From Periconia sp. R9002 (taxonomy: Eukaryota; Ascomycota; Dothideomycetes; Pleosporales; Periconiaceae): 64,000 nt of DNA. The notes under the pieces are model-generated. The model saw only the letters and a list, made by a program, of their open reading frames with translations, did not search any database and was not told the DNA's origin. The stretch is taken from assembly GCA_023627715.1 (NCBI GenBank), contig JAMAHW010000117.1:34560-98559 (forward strand). The letters run 5' to 3'. Each line of letters begins with the position of its first letter. Position 1 is the stretch's first letter. Shown piece after piece: positions 1 through 9,497 of the stretch. The position numbers were made by a program, and so were the translations under genes.

Positions 1-855
1 ACCAATGTGAAGTATCTTAGTTGCAAGGACTTTCAACTTGATCACGATCCCCGACCTCGTGCACTGAAGGCCACTCTAGTGTTGAACTGGTGGGAGCGAG
101 TGAAGGACAAGCTTCTGCCGCCTGCGACATATCCCCTCTCGTTCCAGTGCTTTTACTGGGCCTATTATAAGGGTATGTGTTCCAAGGCTTCTCTTTCTGG
201 AATTCAACTAACATTGTTTACAGACTCCGTCGAATATAAGGATGATGACGGTAAACTTGGGCCACACAATTATGGATGTGATTATCACACCGATCTGGGC
301 CTTTGTTACGAGGACGCCTGGAACCGCAACGGATGCTCGCTTGGCGATTCCTGCCGCCATCGGCACCTAGACTTGACGATGGAAGAAATGACGGCCATCA
401 TTCAAAACAACCCCGTGAGGGGCGAGGAGTTTGTCCGGACTTACGTACGTAGTATTCGCATCTGTGGTTGATTGTTGCTAACAATTATACAGCGGGACAA
501 GGCCAGCAAGAAGGCGTCATACAATCCCCCGCCCAAACGTCAAGACGGCGTGGACAAGCGGGACTGCATTCCCTGTGCCCCGAAGAAGCCCACTAACGAG
601 GCCGAGATGAAGCTTGTTGAGGAATGGCATGCAAAGCACCAGGCCTTACTCCAATCGAGGCCACAAGTCCTTCAGGAAATCTATGTCGGTCAGCGGCCAG
701 CTGACGCGGGTCCTGCCCCCAAAAATCTTATTGGGGACGCGACATTCCGTGGTGGCTGGCGCGGTGGTCGTGGTCGCGGTCGTGGCGGTGGCCGCAGCGG
801 TGGTTCATACAGGCAGGCTCCTTACTATGTAGCAGGTAGAGAAGAGCGAGGATGA
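1..855 (+). CDS. CCCH zinc-finger / RGG-box protein (5' end outside window)
   Basis: The reading frame is open from base 1 with no ATG, so the start lies upstream. I read three exons: up to 172, 224-444 and 493-855. Both introns (173-223 and 445-492) have GT...AG ends and CTAAC-like branch points. The second exon encodes a C-x9-C-x5-C-x3-H finger (from CYEDAWNRNGC to CRHRH), a CCCH zinc finger of the type that binds RNA. The last exon ends in an arginine/glycine tail (GGWRGGRGRGRGGG), an RGG box that usually adds nonspecific RNA binding and is a target of arginine methylation. Intron 1 is a multiple of three and has no stop, so retaining it would still give a protein. A role in mRNA metabolism is inferred from domain content only. 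Confidence 0.75.
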
Positions 856-1760
856 AATGTTGGCGGATTTGACAAACAGCATAGCCATTCAAGTCGCCGG
901 AGCTGTGACGGATATGGCAGTATAACATTTGTACGATTTGGTACTTCTCGTTAAACACTTAAATCCAAACCTGTCGCATGAAATGAAAGACGTGCTCAAC
1001 ATGAATAACTGATATCTCTTGGCGTACAAGATTGCGATAACAAAGTGCATGCATATAAACATCGTCACTCCCTCAGTCTGTCCTTCTTGCCTCGATCTCG
1101 CATCTGATAATTCCAACTTCAACCAAAGCCACCTTACCAGTCAGCTATAGCAACCCATGAAGTGCGGTTCCTCGAGATATACCCCGGAGTCCTTGCCATT
1201 ATGGGTTAAATGCGAGGCTGCTGAACGTGAAGTTTTGCTCTTCCGTGTCGGACCCAGAACGAAGAGGAATTTCCAGAGAGTATCGATTGTGTGAATTCAT
1301 TACGCAGAAGGCACGGCAGACGGAGTCAATCTCATGGTGAGAATCTAGCGGCGTGATTAAACGGTTACTTGCACGGGTATGTGCTGCATATGGTGTGCGT
1401 AACAAAAAAATACCATTCAATTCAAAGTGTTATTGTCCTTACAAACCATTGACAACACCATCCACGGTATCGACACCAGGTAGAAGAAATCACAGGAAAC
1501 CCCTTGGCTGGGACGTATACACAGGATCACGGAGAGGAATTAGACGTGGGGGCTGAGCCGCGGTTGCTCTCAATTGTGGTAGCAAGATGGGCGAGCAATC
1601 GATTGGATGCCAGTAAGGTAGTGTGGGCGCAAGAGTACCGGTGGTGATGGGAGTACTGTACGTACCCCTGCTAGTGCAAGTGAATATTTCCTTACTCAGC
1701 AGAATATAGGAAACCCCACGCATAAACAGCTACCTACAACCTCACCATCATACACAAAAT
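856..1760. other. Intergenic region, no supported gene
   Basis: About 0.9 kb between the CCCH gene and the next RGG gene. Only short frames without coding character are present. It holds the 3' flank of the first gene and the distal promoter of the second. Confidence 0.5.
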
Positions 1761-1851
1761 CTTTCTCTCTCCCTCTCATTCCCTCTCTCCCTCACACTTT
1801 CTCTTTCTCTGTCTCTCTTTTCTTCTTTCTTTCTCTTTCTCTCTCTCCACC
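1761..1851 (+). promoter_or_regulatory. Pyrimidine-rich tract directly before an ATG
   Basis: A nearly uninterrupted C/T tract of roughly 85 bases ends in CACC immediately before the ATG at 1852. In fungi such CT-rich tracts mark the transcription start region of strongly expressed genes. This supports 1852 as the translation start. Confidence 0.6.
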
Positions 1852-2431
1852 ATGTCTGGTCGGGGAGAATGGGGACGAGGTCGAGCAGGTTGGGGCCGGA
1901 GTGGTGGCCGTGGTGGTCAGGGACGTGGCCATATGGGTCGCGGAGGGTTTGGCCGTGGTGGGCAGAGCAACCAATACTCTGATCGTGCTCAAGCGGGTCA
2001 GGGCCGTGGCCATAGGGGTCGCGGAGAGTTCAGTGGCGGTCGTGGCGGTCGTGGAGCTTTCGGTGCTTCATTGGGCCCTCAGGGCACGGGAGAAATCGTG
2101 CCACCAGTCAAACGGAAGGCTGACGACGCTGAGCTGGATGATGACGGACGGCCAGGCCAAAATCGCAAAGTCACAACTGGCCACATTCCATGGTATGTTG
2201 GCTGAGGTCAAAGAGATTAAGGAGAAGGCCAAGCAGCTTTGGAATGAAGTGGCTCCCAAGGACAATTCCCAGACCGATCAAACGGATAGTGGTTTGACTG
2301 AAAAGCATCTGGAAGAGGGAACAAGGAAAGACATGGCCAATTTTGAAGAATCAGAGGCCATCCGTGGAGGCAAGGGTCCATCCGACAAGGGAGCAGAGCC
2401 CAAGCCTGATCTTGAGGAGGGTGACGATTAA
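1852..2431 (+). CDS. RGG/GRG-repeat protein, frame change unresolved
   Basis: The ATG follows a CT-rich tract. Residues 1-80 are almost entirely glycine/arginine repeats (GRG, RGG, GRGH), followed by a basic/acidic stretch (KRKADDAELDDDGRP). This frame stops at 2203-2205. An overlapping frame, open to the stop at 2429-2431, carries a Lys/Glu-rich helix-like tail (EVKEIKEKAKQLW onward) of equal coding quality, so one gene probably spans both. Two joins restore the frame: a 97-nt GT...AG intron 2193-2289, or a 37-nt intron 2170-2206 with a poor donor. A one-base indel is also possible. Low-complexity RGG proteins usually bind RNA or partition into RNP granules; that role is inferred. The previous gene is also RGG-tailed. 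Confidence 0.6.
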
Positions 2432-3492
2432 GCCACTATTTTCCATGCTTCTCGGTCGCTAATCCAGTAGCCATGCTTCCATACCTCAAGGTCGCTGTTC
2501 CAGTGGCCATGCCTACACAATGAATGCTTCGCGGTGGATATGTGTACACGATGGGGGGAGGGGGGGGGGCTGTTTAGTTTTCAGCTTTCTCAGTTTTCCT
2601 ATCCTAGACAATGAACAAGTTTTACCGATATTCTCGCAGTTTGCCCCTTACTGAATGTTTTTCGAAAAGAAATGAGTGATTTCTTTGTGCCGTTACTTGT
2701 TTTGGGGTGATGACGGGAAATTTCCCTGCCTTTTTCTTAACATGCCAAATCACTAAACAACATTGTAGGCATCGAAGCGAGCTGATTGTTGTAGTGCGAA
2801 TGTATCACTTGCAACTTGAAATGTGCAGAAGACTAGATAGAATCATGACGGCTTGATGGATCAAATGGTTGGTTTGCCACTACAAGCATTAAGTTTCTCC
2901 GCTAGAAACTTATGGGACAGGATCCCTTCTATTCCTACACAACTTGTTCGCATACAGGCCTATAGTAGTACAAGTGTACACATTATCTATCTAATGCTAT
3001 TCTGGATGCGCAGTCTCTTATGCCAGGTTGTTTTATCCGTAGACTAAAAACCAGGTGCTGGGAATCAAATCTCAACACATTGTATATCCAACGAGATGCA
3101 TGCTTGCGCAATCGTACAGATCGCATATTAAAAATAGAAGGCTACTATTGGCTGCGCCACCGTGGCTGATCGCTTGGTGGGGTGGTCGTATGGGTTTGGA
3201 ACACGGGCAGCTGAGAACTTCCCAACTACCCTCCCCACCTCTAACATCCCATTATCTTTATGTCCTTGCTTGGTTGTGACTTAATTCATTCAACCTGCCT
3301 TTGTAGTATGACACAAAGATCCCAACAATTATCAACACCACCAAGGAAACTCGCTTCGCGTTTGCATCATTCCCATTACGGAAACGCGAGCAAAAGTGTA
3401 TAGGGTACGCCGCATTCCTTTTTGCTTCGACAAGATCAACCGCAACAGCTGCATCTGCGGCCAACTAACGTATCGACTCCAGGCAGTCTAGG
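2432..3492. other. Intergenic region with a long G run
   Basis: No supported gene. Near 2552-2570 there are two G runs, the second ten or more bases long, separated by one A. The rest is moderately AT-rich with only short frames. Confidence 0.5.
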
Positions 3493-4278
3493 ATGGACGC
3501 CTCTCCATTTCTCGAGCTCCCGGCGGAACTGCGAAACAGGATCTGCGAATACGCCCTCACCGCAGAATACTCGCTCGAAGCAGCAAGCGAAGGCACACAC
3601 GCGCGCCCTTATCTTGTCCTCGACCCCAAATCTCGGAAAGCATTCAATCAAATCAAGAATGTGAACAGGCAACTTCGGCAAGAGACCAAGGACCTGGAAC
3701 TCCAGTACAACACATTGAGTTTCAATCACGACAATACGGACTCTCCTCTCGACGATATCTTCGACTTTATGGAGCTTCTTGGTGAGCGGAAGCGAAAGTG
3801 GGTCCGGAAGATAGTTCTCAACCCTAATGTCTTTGGGCTACCTGATCCAATCCAGGACCATTATCGCGACGTGCAGGAACTTGATAGACTGTGTAGCAGG
3901 AACCCCCACATAGAGTTCCGCTACATGATTTATACGGCAGGTTTTGAATACGAGAATCTGCGAGGAGCCGAGCTTTTGGTTTACGATGCTGAATTGCATT
4001 TACTGCAAATCCGAGGAATCTGTCTATACCGAGCATCATATGAGTTTCCGGACGGCCGCCATCTTCTATATCACCTGGAGCATTGGAGAAATACGAATTA
4101 CGAGAAGGAGCAAACAGAATGCACGCCCCTGATTGCCCCGAATCTGAAGTTTTATCCTTGGCGTATCAGGCCAGATGACAAGCTCTTTCAGAATTTTTAT
4201 TTGGATGCGCTTGGCGGCGAGGAGGAAGCGCGTGACTGGATAGATGTTGTTTCATCCTGGATTAGTCGAGGGATTTGA
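3493..4278 (+). CDS. 2EXR domain protein
   Basis: Intronless, 261 aa. The N-terminus has the fungal 2EXR/F-box-like signature: FLELPAELRNRICEYAL at residues 5-21, then NVNRQLRQETKDLEL at about 56-70. The C-terminus ends in a W-x3-SSWI motif shared with the two paralogues at 21.2-22.1 and 30.5-31.3 kb. The 2EXR family is expanded in plant-associated and soil ascomycetes and has no established biochemical role. The F-box resemblance suggests protein-protein interaction, but no Skp1-binding role is shown. The ATG at 3493 is used because the signature follows at once. Confidence 0.8.
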   Translation: MDASPFLELPAELRNRICEYALTAEYSLEAASEGTHARPYLVLDPKSRKAFNQIKNVNRQLRQETKDLELQYNTLSFNHDNTDSPLDDIFDFMELLGERKRKWVRKIVLNPNVFGLPDPIQDHYRDVQELDRLCSRNPHIEFRYMIYTAGFEYENLRGAELLVYDAELHLLQIRGICLYRASYEFPDGRHLLYHLEHWRNTNYEKEQTECTPLIAPNLKFYPWRIRPDDKLFQNFYLDALGGEEEARDWIDVVSSWISRGI

Positions 4279-5100
4279 AGGTACTTTGCCCATCCACAAC
4301 TTCTGAACACTAGTTTCCAAGAACTTATACTGCTCCATGAGCCGCTTTTTGTATCCGTCAAGATCTACTCCCATTTGGAAACAAGTTGCATCAAGGATTC
4401 TCTGTTATTTGCGATGTCATTTATACAAAAGGCGCTGTACATAGGCGCTATATACAATATCTTCCGGCAACGCTCACCAAGGAGATGCCAATAGTGCAAA
4501 CGCCATCTCCATGCCAAACAATGTCGTGAGCTGCAGGGATTGAGTAAAGCGAGACGCATCGAATCATGATTTCTAAGACAAATTATCCTCGCAAAGGACC
4601 ATGAACTGCGAGGGAGAAGGCAGGAGCAACAGTGGTTGGACCCGACACCGAGCTACCCAATGCAGTGTGCAGTCGTTTCGATACACCATCAAAATCGTCT
4701 TTTGTACCGGCTACTCGAGATTGAATCCCGATAATGCTGTCTGGAATGTGGCAGGCATCTCCTGATAGACTGCTGACTGTCCCGTATGAATCCGCTCCTT
4801 CGAAACGAAACATTCGAATGGCAACTGGCGGACACGGTGCGATGCGAGTGCTAGGTATGGCGTACTGAATCCGGGGTCGCTGGCATCATGTCCAGGGTTG
4901 CCTGCTCACATGGATAGTGGTATACTCGGTACTATGCTGATCACATCCAGAGAGTCTGCGGTATGCTTGCAACAGATTTGAACAGTACCAGTAGATGCCT
5001 GGAGGAGTGCTAGGCTGAGATCCCACATTGCAATCGTGCACCACCTGCTAATTAAGCCGATAGAGACGTCTCGTCTCGAGAAATGTCAAATCGGCTGGCT
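4279..5100. other. Intergenic region, one weak minus-strand ORF
   Basis: No confident gene. A minus-strand ATG frame at 4813-4583 (76 aa) has reasonable codon use but no recognisable domain and no clear partner exon. I leave it as possible background or a relic. Confidence 0.3.
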
Positions 5101-6138
5101 TCAATCTGCCCACCCTTTCTCCGGCCATCCATCCGTACCTGGTCCATTTTCCGGCCACCCCGCGGGCATCGTCTTGTGATCCGGGAGCCAATACCTCTTC
5201 CGGCACTTTTCGCGGTCGCACGTCAAGTTGCACAAGCCAAAGGTCTGACAAAAACACTCGCCTGCGTCCTGGCAGTCCACGGCTTGCATTCGGAAGATAA
5301 TGTGCCACATGTACTCAAGAACGCGACTACTCACCACATCGTCTAGATCAGTTGCCGCAAGCCAGTCACGAATGCGCTCGTACTGCCTCTTAGGCCGGGC
5401 TCGGACGCGTGCACGTGACACGGCAAACTGGCTGGAACAGTGGGCTCCAACGACGCCTGGAACCTCATCATGCGGGAAAAGCTGCCTGAAGACAGATGCG
5501 TAGGCTTGCTCGGCAAGAGATCGATCGTCATTCCGATAAAATGGATGCAGTGGCGTAAGTTCGGCCGGACAGCCTTTCTCCCAAGTACATCGAAGTGATA
5601 CGTAGCCACGCTTGAGGACGTGTTCTAATCGCAACCGCCTGAGGACCGGGACGCCATCATACATGGGATCTTCATTGTGCCATTGATAGCGAGAATTGTG
5701 AATAAATATGGAAACATCCGGCAGAGTGTCATAACGGTCGATGATATAACTGCAAAGCGTGTCAAAAATCATCTATGGGGTGGGAAAAGAGGTGACGCAC
5801 GTGAGAAACGGCATGGCTTCCCGACCTTTGTTGACGGAGACTGTTAGCGGCGCCGACGCATTGTCAACAACGTAAACATTCTTCTTCCACGTGTCAAAAT
5901 GAAAATTGAGCCATGTCGGGTCATCGCTGTTCAAACTCGCAACCACCAGCTCTTTCTCTTCGGGCGCATCCTTGCCGAGTCTTTTTGCATGGTTGGTGTT
6001 TCTCCATGATGGCTGGTAGGCGCGGTGGGCGGCGGGAGAGCCTAGGAGGCGTCTTGAGAAATTATGCAGATAAACCAAAGCAATGAAGGAGACGACGAGT
6101 AGGAGAGTACTGCGGCGATATCTTCGGCGCCATAGCAT
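5101..6138 (-). CDS. DUF3431 family membrane-anchored protein
   Basis: Two exons, 6138-5801 and 5749-5101, separated by a 51-nt intron with donor GTGCGT and acceptor TTTGCAG. The join is phase 2 and gives 328 aa. Residues about 9-24 (STLLLVVSFIALVYLH) form a signal anchor after a basic cap, so the protein is probably type II and lumenal. The body matches the fungal DUF3431 pattern: MPFLTYIIDRYD across the splice junction, IHNSRYQWHNEDP, HCSSQFAVSR and SRVLEYMWHIIF, then a cysteine-rich end (CQDAGECFCQTFGLCN). Homologues are often Golgi-type proteins with glycosyltransferase-like annotation, but the function is not established. The splice join is supported because it reconstitutes the conserved block exactly. 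Confidence 0.85.
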
Positions 6139-6724
6139 GGTGCGATGGAGATGGAAGGTATGTACACGAAGATGACGAGGCCAAGGTGTGGGCTGGCTGG
6201 GGGTGGTGGAGATGGATTGCGATGTGTGAAAGGAGAGTTGAGGGCTGCCACGCTAGCCTAGATGGATGCTGCAGCAGGAGCAACCGAGGCGGATGGCCGT
6301 CACTGGTACATGTCGATTTGAAGCCACGATGGCCAAAACACCATAGCTGGGGTATAATCCTGTGCCCGTACGTGTGGATTGACGTTGAAAGAGGGCTGAC
6401 AGCTAGACGCCAAATTAGGTTTATGTTGTACATCATGGAGAGTAAGTTGCGCGATCGATGCTGCTCCCATCTGCTGGTAAGGAACGGCGGCGCCGGGATT
6501 GCGGGGCCAATCGCGGGGCAGCTAGCTCCGACATGGAATGCGGTGCGGTGCGCTCTGCCTTCGCTGTTGGAAATCAGCACTATCGTACGGCCATCGCCGA
6601 ATGCACATGTGGGTAATCCGCTCAGGTGATCAGATTCTCTTTTCGTCTAGTTTGCATCCGCCTATCTACTTAAATATCTAGGTACCTAGGCATACATCAT
6701 ATCATCCACATACAATCCGCAACC
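6139..6724. other. Divergent promoter region
   Basis: About 590 bases between the divergently transcribed DUF3431 and dioxygenase genes. Overlapping frames on both strands have no domain and are probably chance. The 50 bases before the ATG at 6725 are AT-rich, as expected for a core promoter. Confidence 0.45.
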
Positions 6725-7738
6725 ATGCAAGGGCTCACTCCAGATCAGCTGTCCTTCTTCGAAGAGAACGGCTATCTCATCATCCCAGATGCGCTTTCGC
6801 GAGATACCGTCAAGGACCTTCTGGCCCACACCAACCAGCAATTGAATGACTTCTCGCTCGACGGTCATCCTATGACCAAATTCTCCACCGGAGGCGAAGA
6901 CGGCATAGATCATGTGGGCGATGCCTATTTTCTCGAATCGGGAGATAAGATACGCTATTTCTTTGAAGAAGGTAATCCTTGCCCAAACATACACCTTTGC
7001 ATTGCCTCCTAACCCTCCATGAGATGCTTTCGACAAGGCCGGCAATCTCCTAAAGCCAAAACAGCGTGCCATCAACAAGATTGGCCACTACCTTCATGAG
7101 TTGTCGCCTCCTTTCCGCAGCATTTCTCTATCCGAACGAAACGCCGCCATTGCCAAGTCACTGGGCTTCCAGGACCCCCGGGTACTCCAATCAATGGGTA
7201 CGTAACACCGGCAATGTACTTCTACGCTCCTCTGACCATATGCCCAGTGATCTGCAAACAGCCCGAAATTGGTGCCGCTGTGGGTCCTCATCAAGACAGC
7301 ACGTTCCTGTACACGGACCCTCCTAGTGCCGTCGGATGGTGGTATGCGCTCGAGGATACGACGCAGGAAAACGGATGCTTGAGTTTTGCGAGCGGTGGCC
7401 ACAAGCGTTCCCCGATAACGAGGCGATTCGTACGGACGGGCGAACGAGGCAAGGAAGGCACGGGCTTCATCGCAAACGACGGCGCACGGTTTCCTGAAAA
7501 GCTGCAGGGTGCTGCTACAAAAAGCGAGGCAGAAGAAGTGTATACCATGGGGGAGGTCAAGGCAGGGACGCTCGTTTTGATACACGGCAATGTACTGCAC
7601 AGGAGCGAGAGAAATTTGAGCAGCAAGAGCCGCTTCATATACACCTTCCACGTCATTGAAGGGAATAACAAATATGATGAACGGAACTGGTTGCAGCCTC
7701 CCGACCAGGGTTTTTCGAAGCTGTATGACGGGTTGTAA
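6725..7738 (+). CDS. Phytanoyl-CoA dioxygenase (PhyH) family protein
   Basis: Three exons, 6725-6971, 7024-7197 and 7248-7738, with introns of 52 and 50 nt, giving 303 aa. PhyH enzymes are Fe(II)/2-oxoglutarate-dependent oxygenases that hydroxylate small substrates. The iron-binding H-x-D is H155/D157 (GPHQDSTF), the distal histidine is near H258 (HGNVLHRSERN), and the arginine that would bind 2-oxoglutarate is in SKSRFIY. The N-terminus FFEENGYLIIPDAL is the usual PhyH entry motif. The substrate is not predictable; peroxisomal phytanoyl-CoA is only one option and I see no clear C-terminal PTS1 (it ends YDGL). The stop lies only 27 bases from the stop of the convergent TMEM234-like gene. Confidence 0.9.
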
Positions 7739-7765
7739 TCGATAAATTCCTCTCCAATACATGAG

Positions 7766-8327
7766 TTACGACTTGCTCTGTACGCACAACGCTATGCCTC
7801 CGAGCACAAAGCCCATCCCTATCCAGGTATCTGTATAGACTTAGTCGGCGAGACTGAGCCATGTGTTCCTTGTACATACCTCTGCTGATAACCTTCTTCT
7901 CCGCCCACCACTCCCCAAGCACCGTAAAAAGAAACGCCAACGAATTGGTAATAGGCACAGTCAAGCTCAATTCTGAAGACAAATCAGCGCGATGCATGGA
8001 GGGGAGCGGCTCGGTCGTGCACTTACCAGCCTGCCCTATCAACACAAAGAACCACACGCTTCCTGTGACATTCAGCAGTAAAGGAATCGCATATGCCGGT
8101 CGGCTTAGCACTCCAATTACCGCATACCATATTCCTAGCACCTTTTTCTTAAGCCACGAATTTCTGGGATCCGTCAGTGATGGACGCAACGGTGGTGTGT
8201 AGTTGATGGCCGCCCTTCGCATGAAGGGTGTTGTCAAACCCCAACAGGCTCCGACAAGGAGGAAGCCGAGGATCCAACGAAAGAGCGAAGGGGAAGATTC
8301 GGTCGTGGGAGGCGCGTCGGGGTCCAT
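7766..8327 (-). CDS. TMEM234-type membrane protein (EamA/DMT-like)
   Basis: Three exons, 8327-8027, 7972-7880 and 7830-7766, with introns of 54 and 49 nt, giving 152 aa. The fold is four hydrophobic segments: WILGFLLVGACWGLTTPFM, YAIPLLLNVTGSVWFFVLIG, LTVPITNSLAFLFTVLGEWW, and a last segment (WIGMGFVLGGIALCV) that appears only after splicing. The ACWG-x3-PF motif and the LAFLFT-GEWW block are typical of TMEM234, a small relative of the drug/metabolite transporter superfamily found from fungi to animals. Substrate is unknown. I chose the ATG at 8327; the frame continues upstream only through a non-ATG codon. The tail is convergent with the PhyH gene. Confidence 0.85.
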
Positions 8328-9497
8328 TGGCGTCCTGTCTTGACACTGGCTAGAATCGTTTTCCAAAACACTTCATAAACAAGACGAAAGCTGGTGTGCG
8401 ACGTGACCAGTGAGGTGACGTCTGGTCGGAGATCTGATGCTCGGAATCACTTCGGCGCGTCGAAGCCGATCCCCCGGTGTGGCTCGTGCGGCGCAGCTCG
8501 ATTTCCATTACCTCTGCCCGGTCCTATCCTGATTCTCCACAGAACCTCCATTCATTTAGTTGCCCTGCTCGTTCTATCGACGGGACTGACATCAACACTG
8601 GGTCTAGACGATGATTCGCGGTTCAGATATACATGTGCCGTATCAATCGAATTGCGTATACACTTCCACCTCCTTTTCTGGACCACTGATCTGTCTCACT
8701 AGTTGACCTGAAAATACCGTCTTTGATTCAATTTGTTCCCTCTTGACATCATTGTTCCTTCTCTGGTTGGTTAATGCCTTCCAAGAGAATGTGTCTGTTT
8801 GCGGCATGAAGGGTCTTGCAGTATTCCCGCATTCCGCGGTGTCGGGATGGCTGGCTTCATGTCTCGAACATCATCACCCATGAATCGTGTCAACGAAAAC
8901 CAAGGAGACCATCTGTTGCGCATATCGCGCTGCTACTGTCGACATGCTGCCCACCTTTGAGAAAGAGCATGGAGAAGCATCATCTCACCATGATTCGGTC
9001 ATTATTCTAAGATAGTTGATGGCCGGGAGGGACCGTTGGAATGCAACGTGGTGAGTAAGCTGTTTGCGGTATGCTTCTTCCCGCCACCCACTATACTGGG
9101 ATTGCTCAGCCATCTCCGCAACTCCAAGCGATGTTTGGCCTGTTGGCACCCTCTGCAAATTGGCCAAACTAGATTTCGTCACGTGAAGAGCCAGACATTC
9201 CACCAAGTATAGAACTTCGCCTCTGTGGAATGCATGTCTAAAAGATGAGGCTGGCAGGAACTTATACACAGCATCATGCAATGCTATATATCGAGTATGG
9301 TTTGTTCGTTTATCTGAGTTTAATGTGTTTGCTTTTGACACGATTGGTGTACTGAAATATCTTTACTGCAGTGATTCTGCAAGGTACGTCTCCCTGTGCT
9401 GCACACCACCCACTCGCGAAGAGTTTCCAAGAAGCCGCAAGTATTTCCCAGGAGATTGGGGCCACCACCCTCCAATAACACGTGAAATAAGTCAAAC
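8328..9497. other. Long 5' region of wetA
   Basis: About 1.2 kb without a supported gene. It contains short ATG frames that could be leader uORFs and several CATTCC hexamers described separately. A minus-strand frame at 9341-8985 starts at a non-ATG codon and has no recognisable domain. Confidence 0.5.
8830..9232 (+). promoter_or_regulatory. Four CATTCC hexamers upstream of wetA
   Basis: CATTCC occurs at 8830-8835 and 9196-9201 on the plus strand and as GGAATG at 9038-9043 and 9227-9232. CATTCY is the established target of the TEA-domain regulator AbaA, which activates wetA in Aspergillus. Placement within 670 bases of the start fits conserved AbaA control. Binding itself is inferred. Confidence 0.45.

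Noticed and set aside
2552..2570. G-quadruplex regulatory element
   Set aside because: The G run is real, but it lies past a gene end with no conserved context; a simple homopolymer is the plainest reading.
3049..3080. Another tRNA (T-arm-like sequence)
   Set aside because: The stretch resembles a B box on the minus strand, but the stem does not pair and no A box or acceptor stem is present.
7094..7762. 222-aa minus-strand frame
   Set aside because: It is the antisense shadow of the PhyH gene, which has all catalytic residues and good introns.
8985..9341. 118-aa minus-strand gene upstream of wetA
   Set aside because: The frame begins at a non-ATG codon, lacks a domain and overlaps the likely wetA leader.
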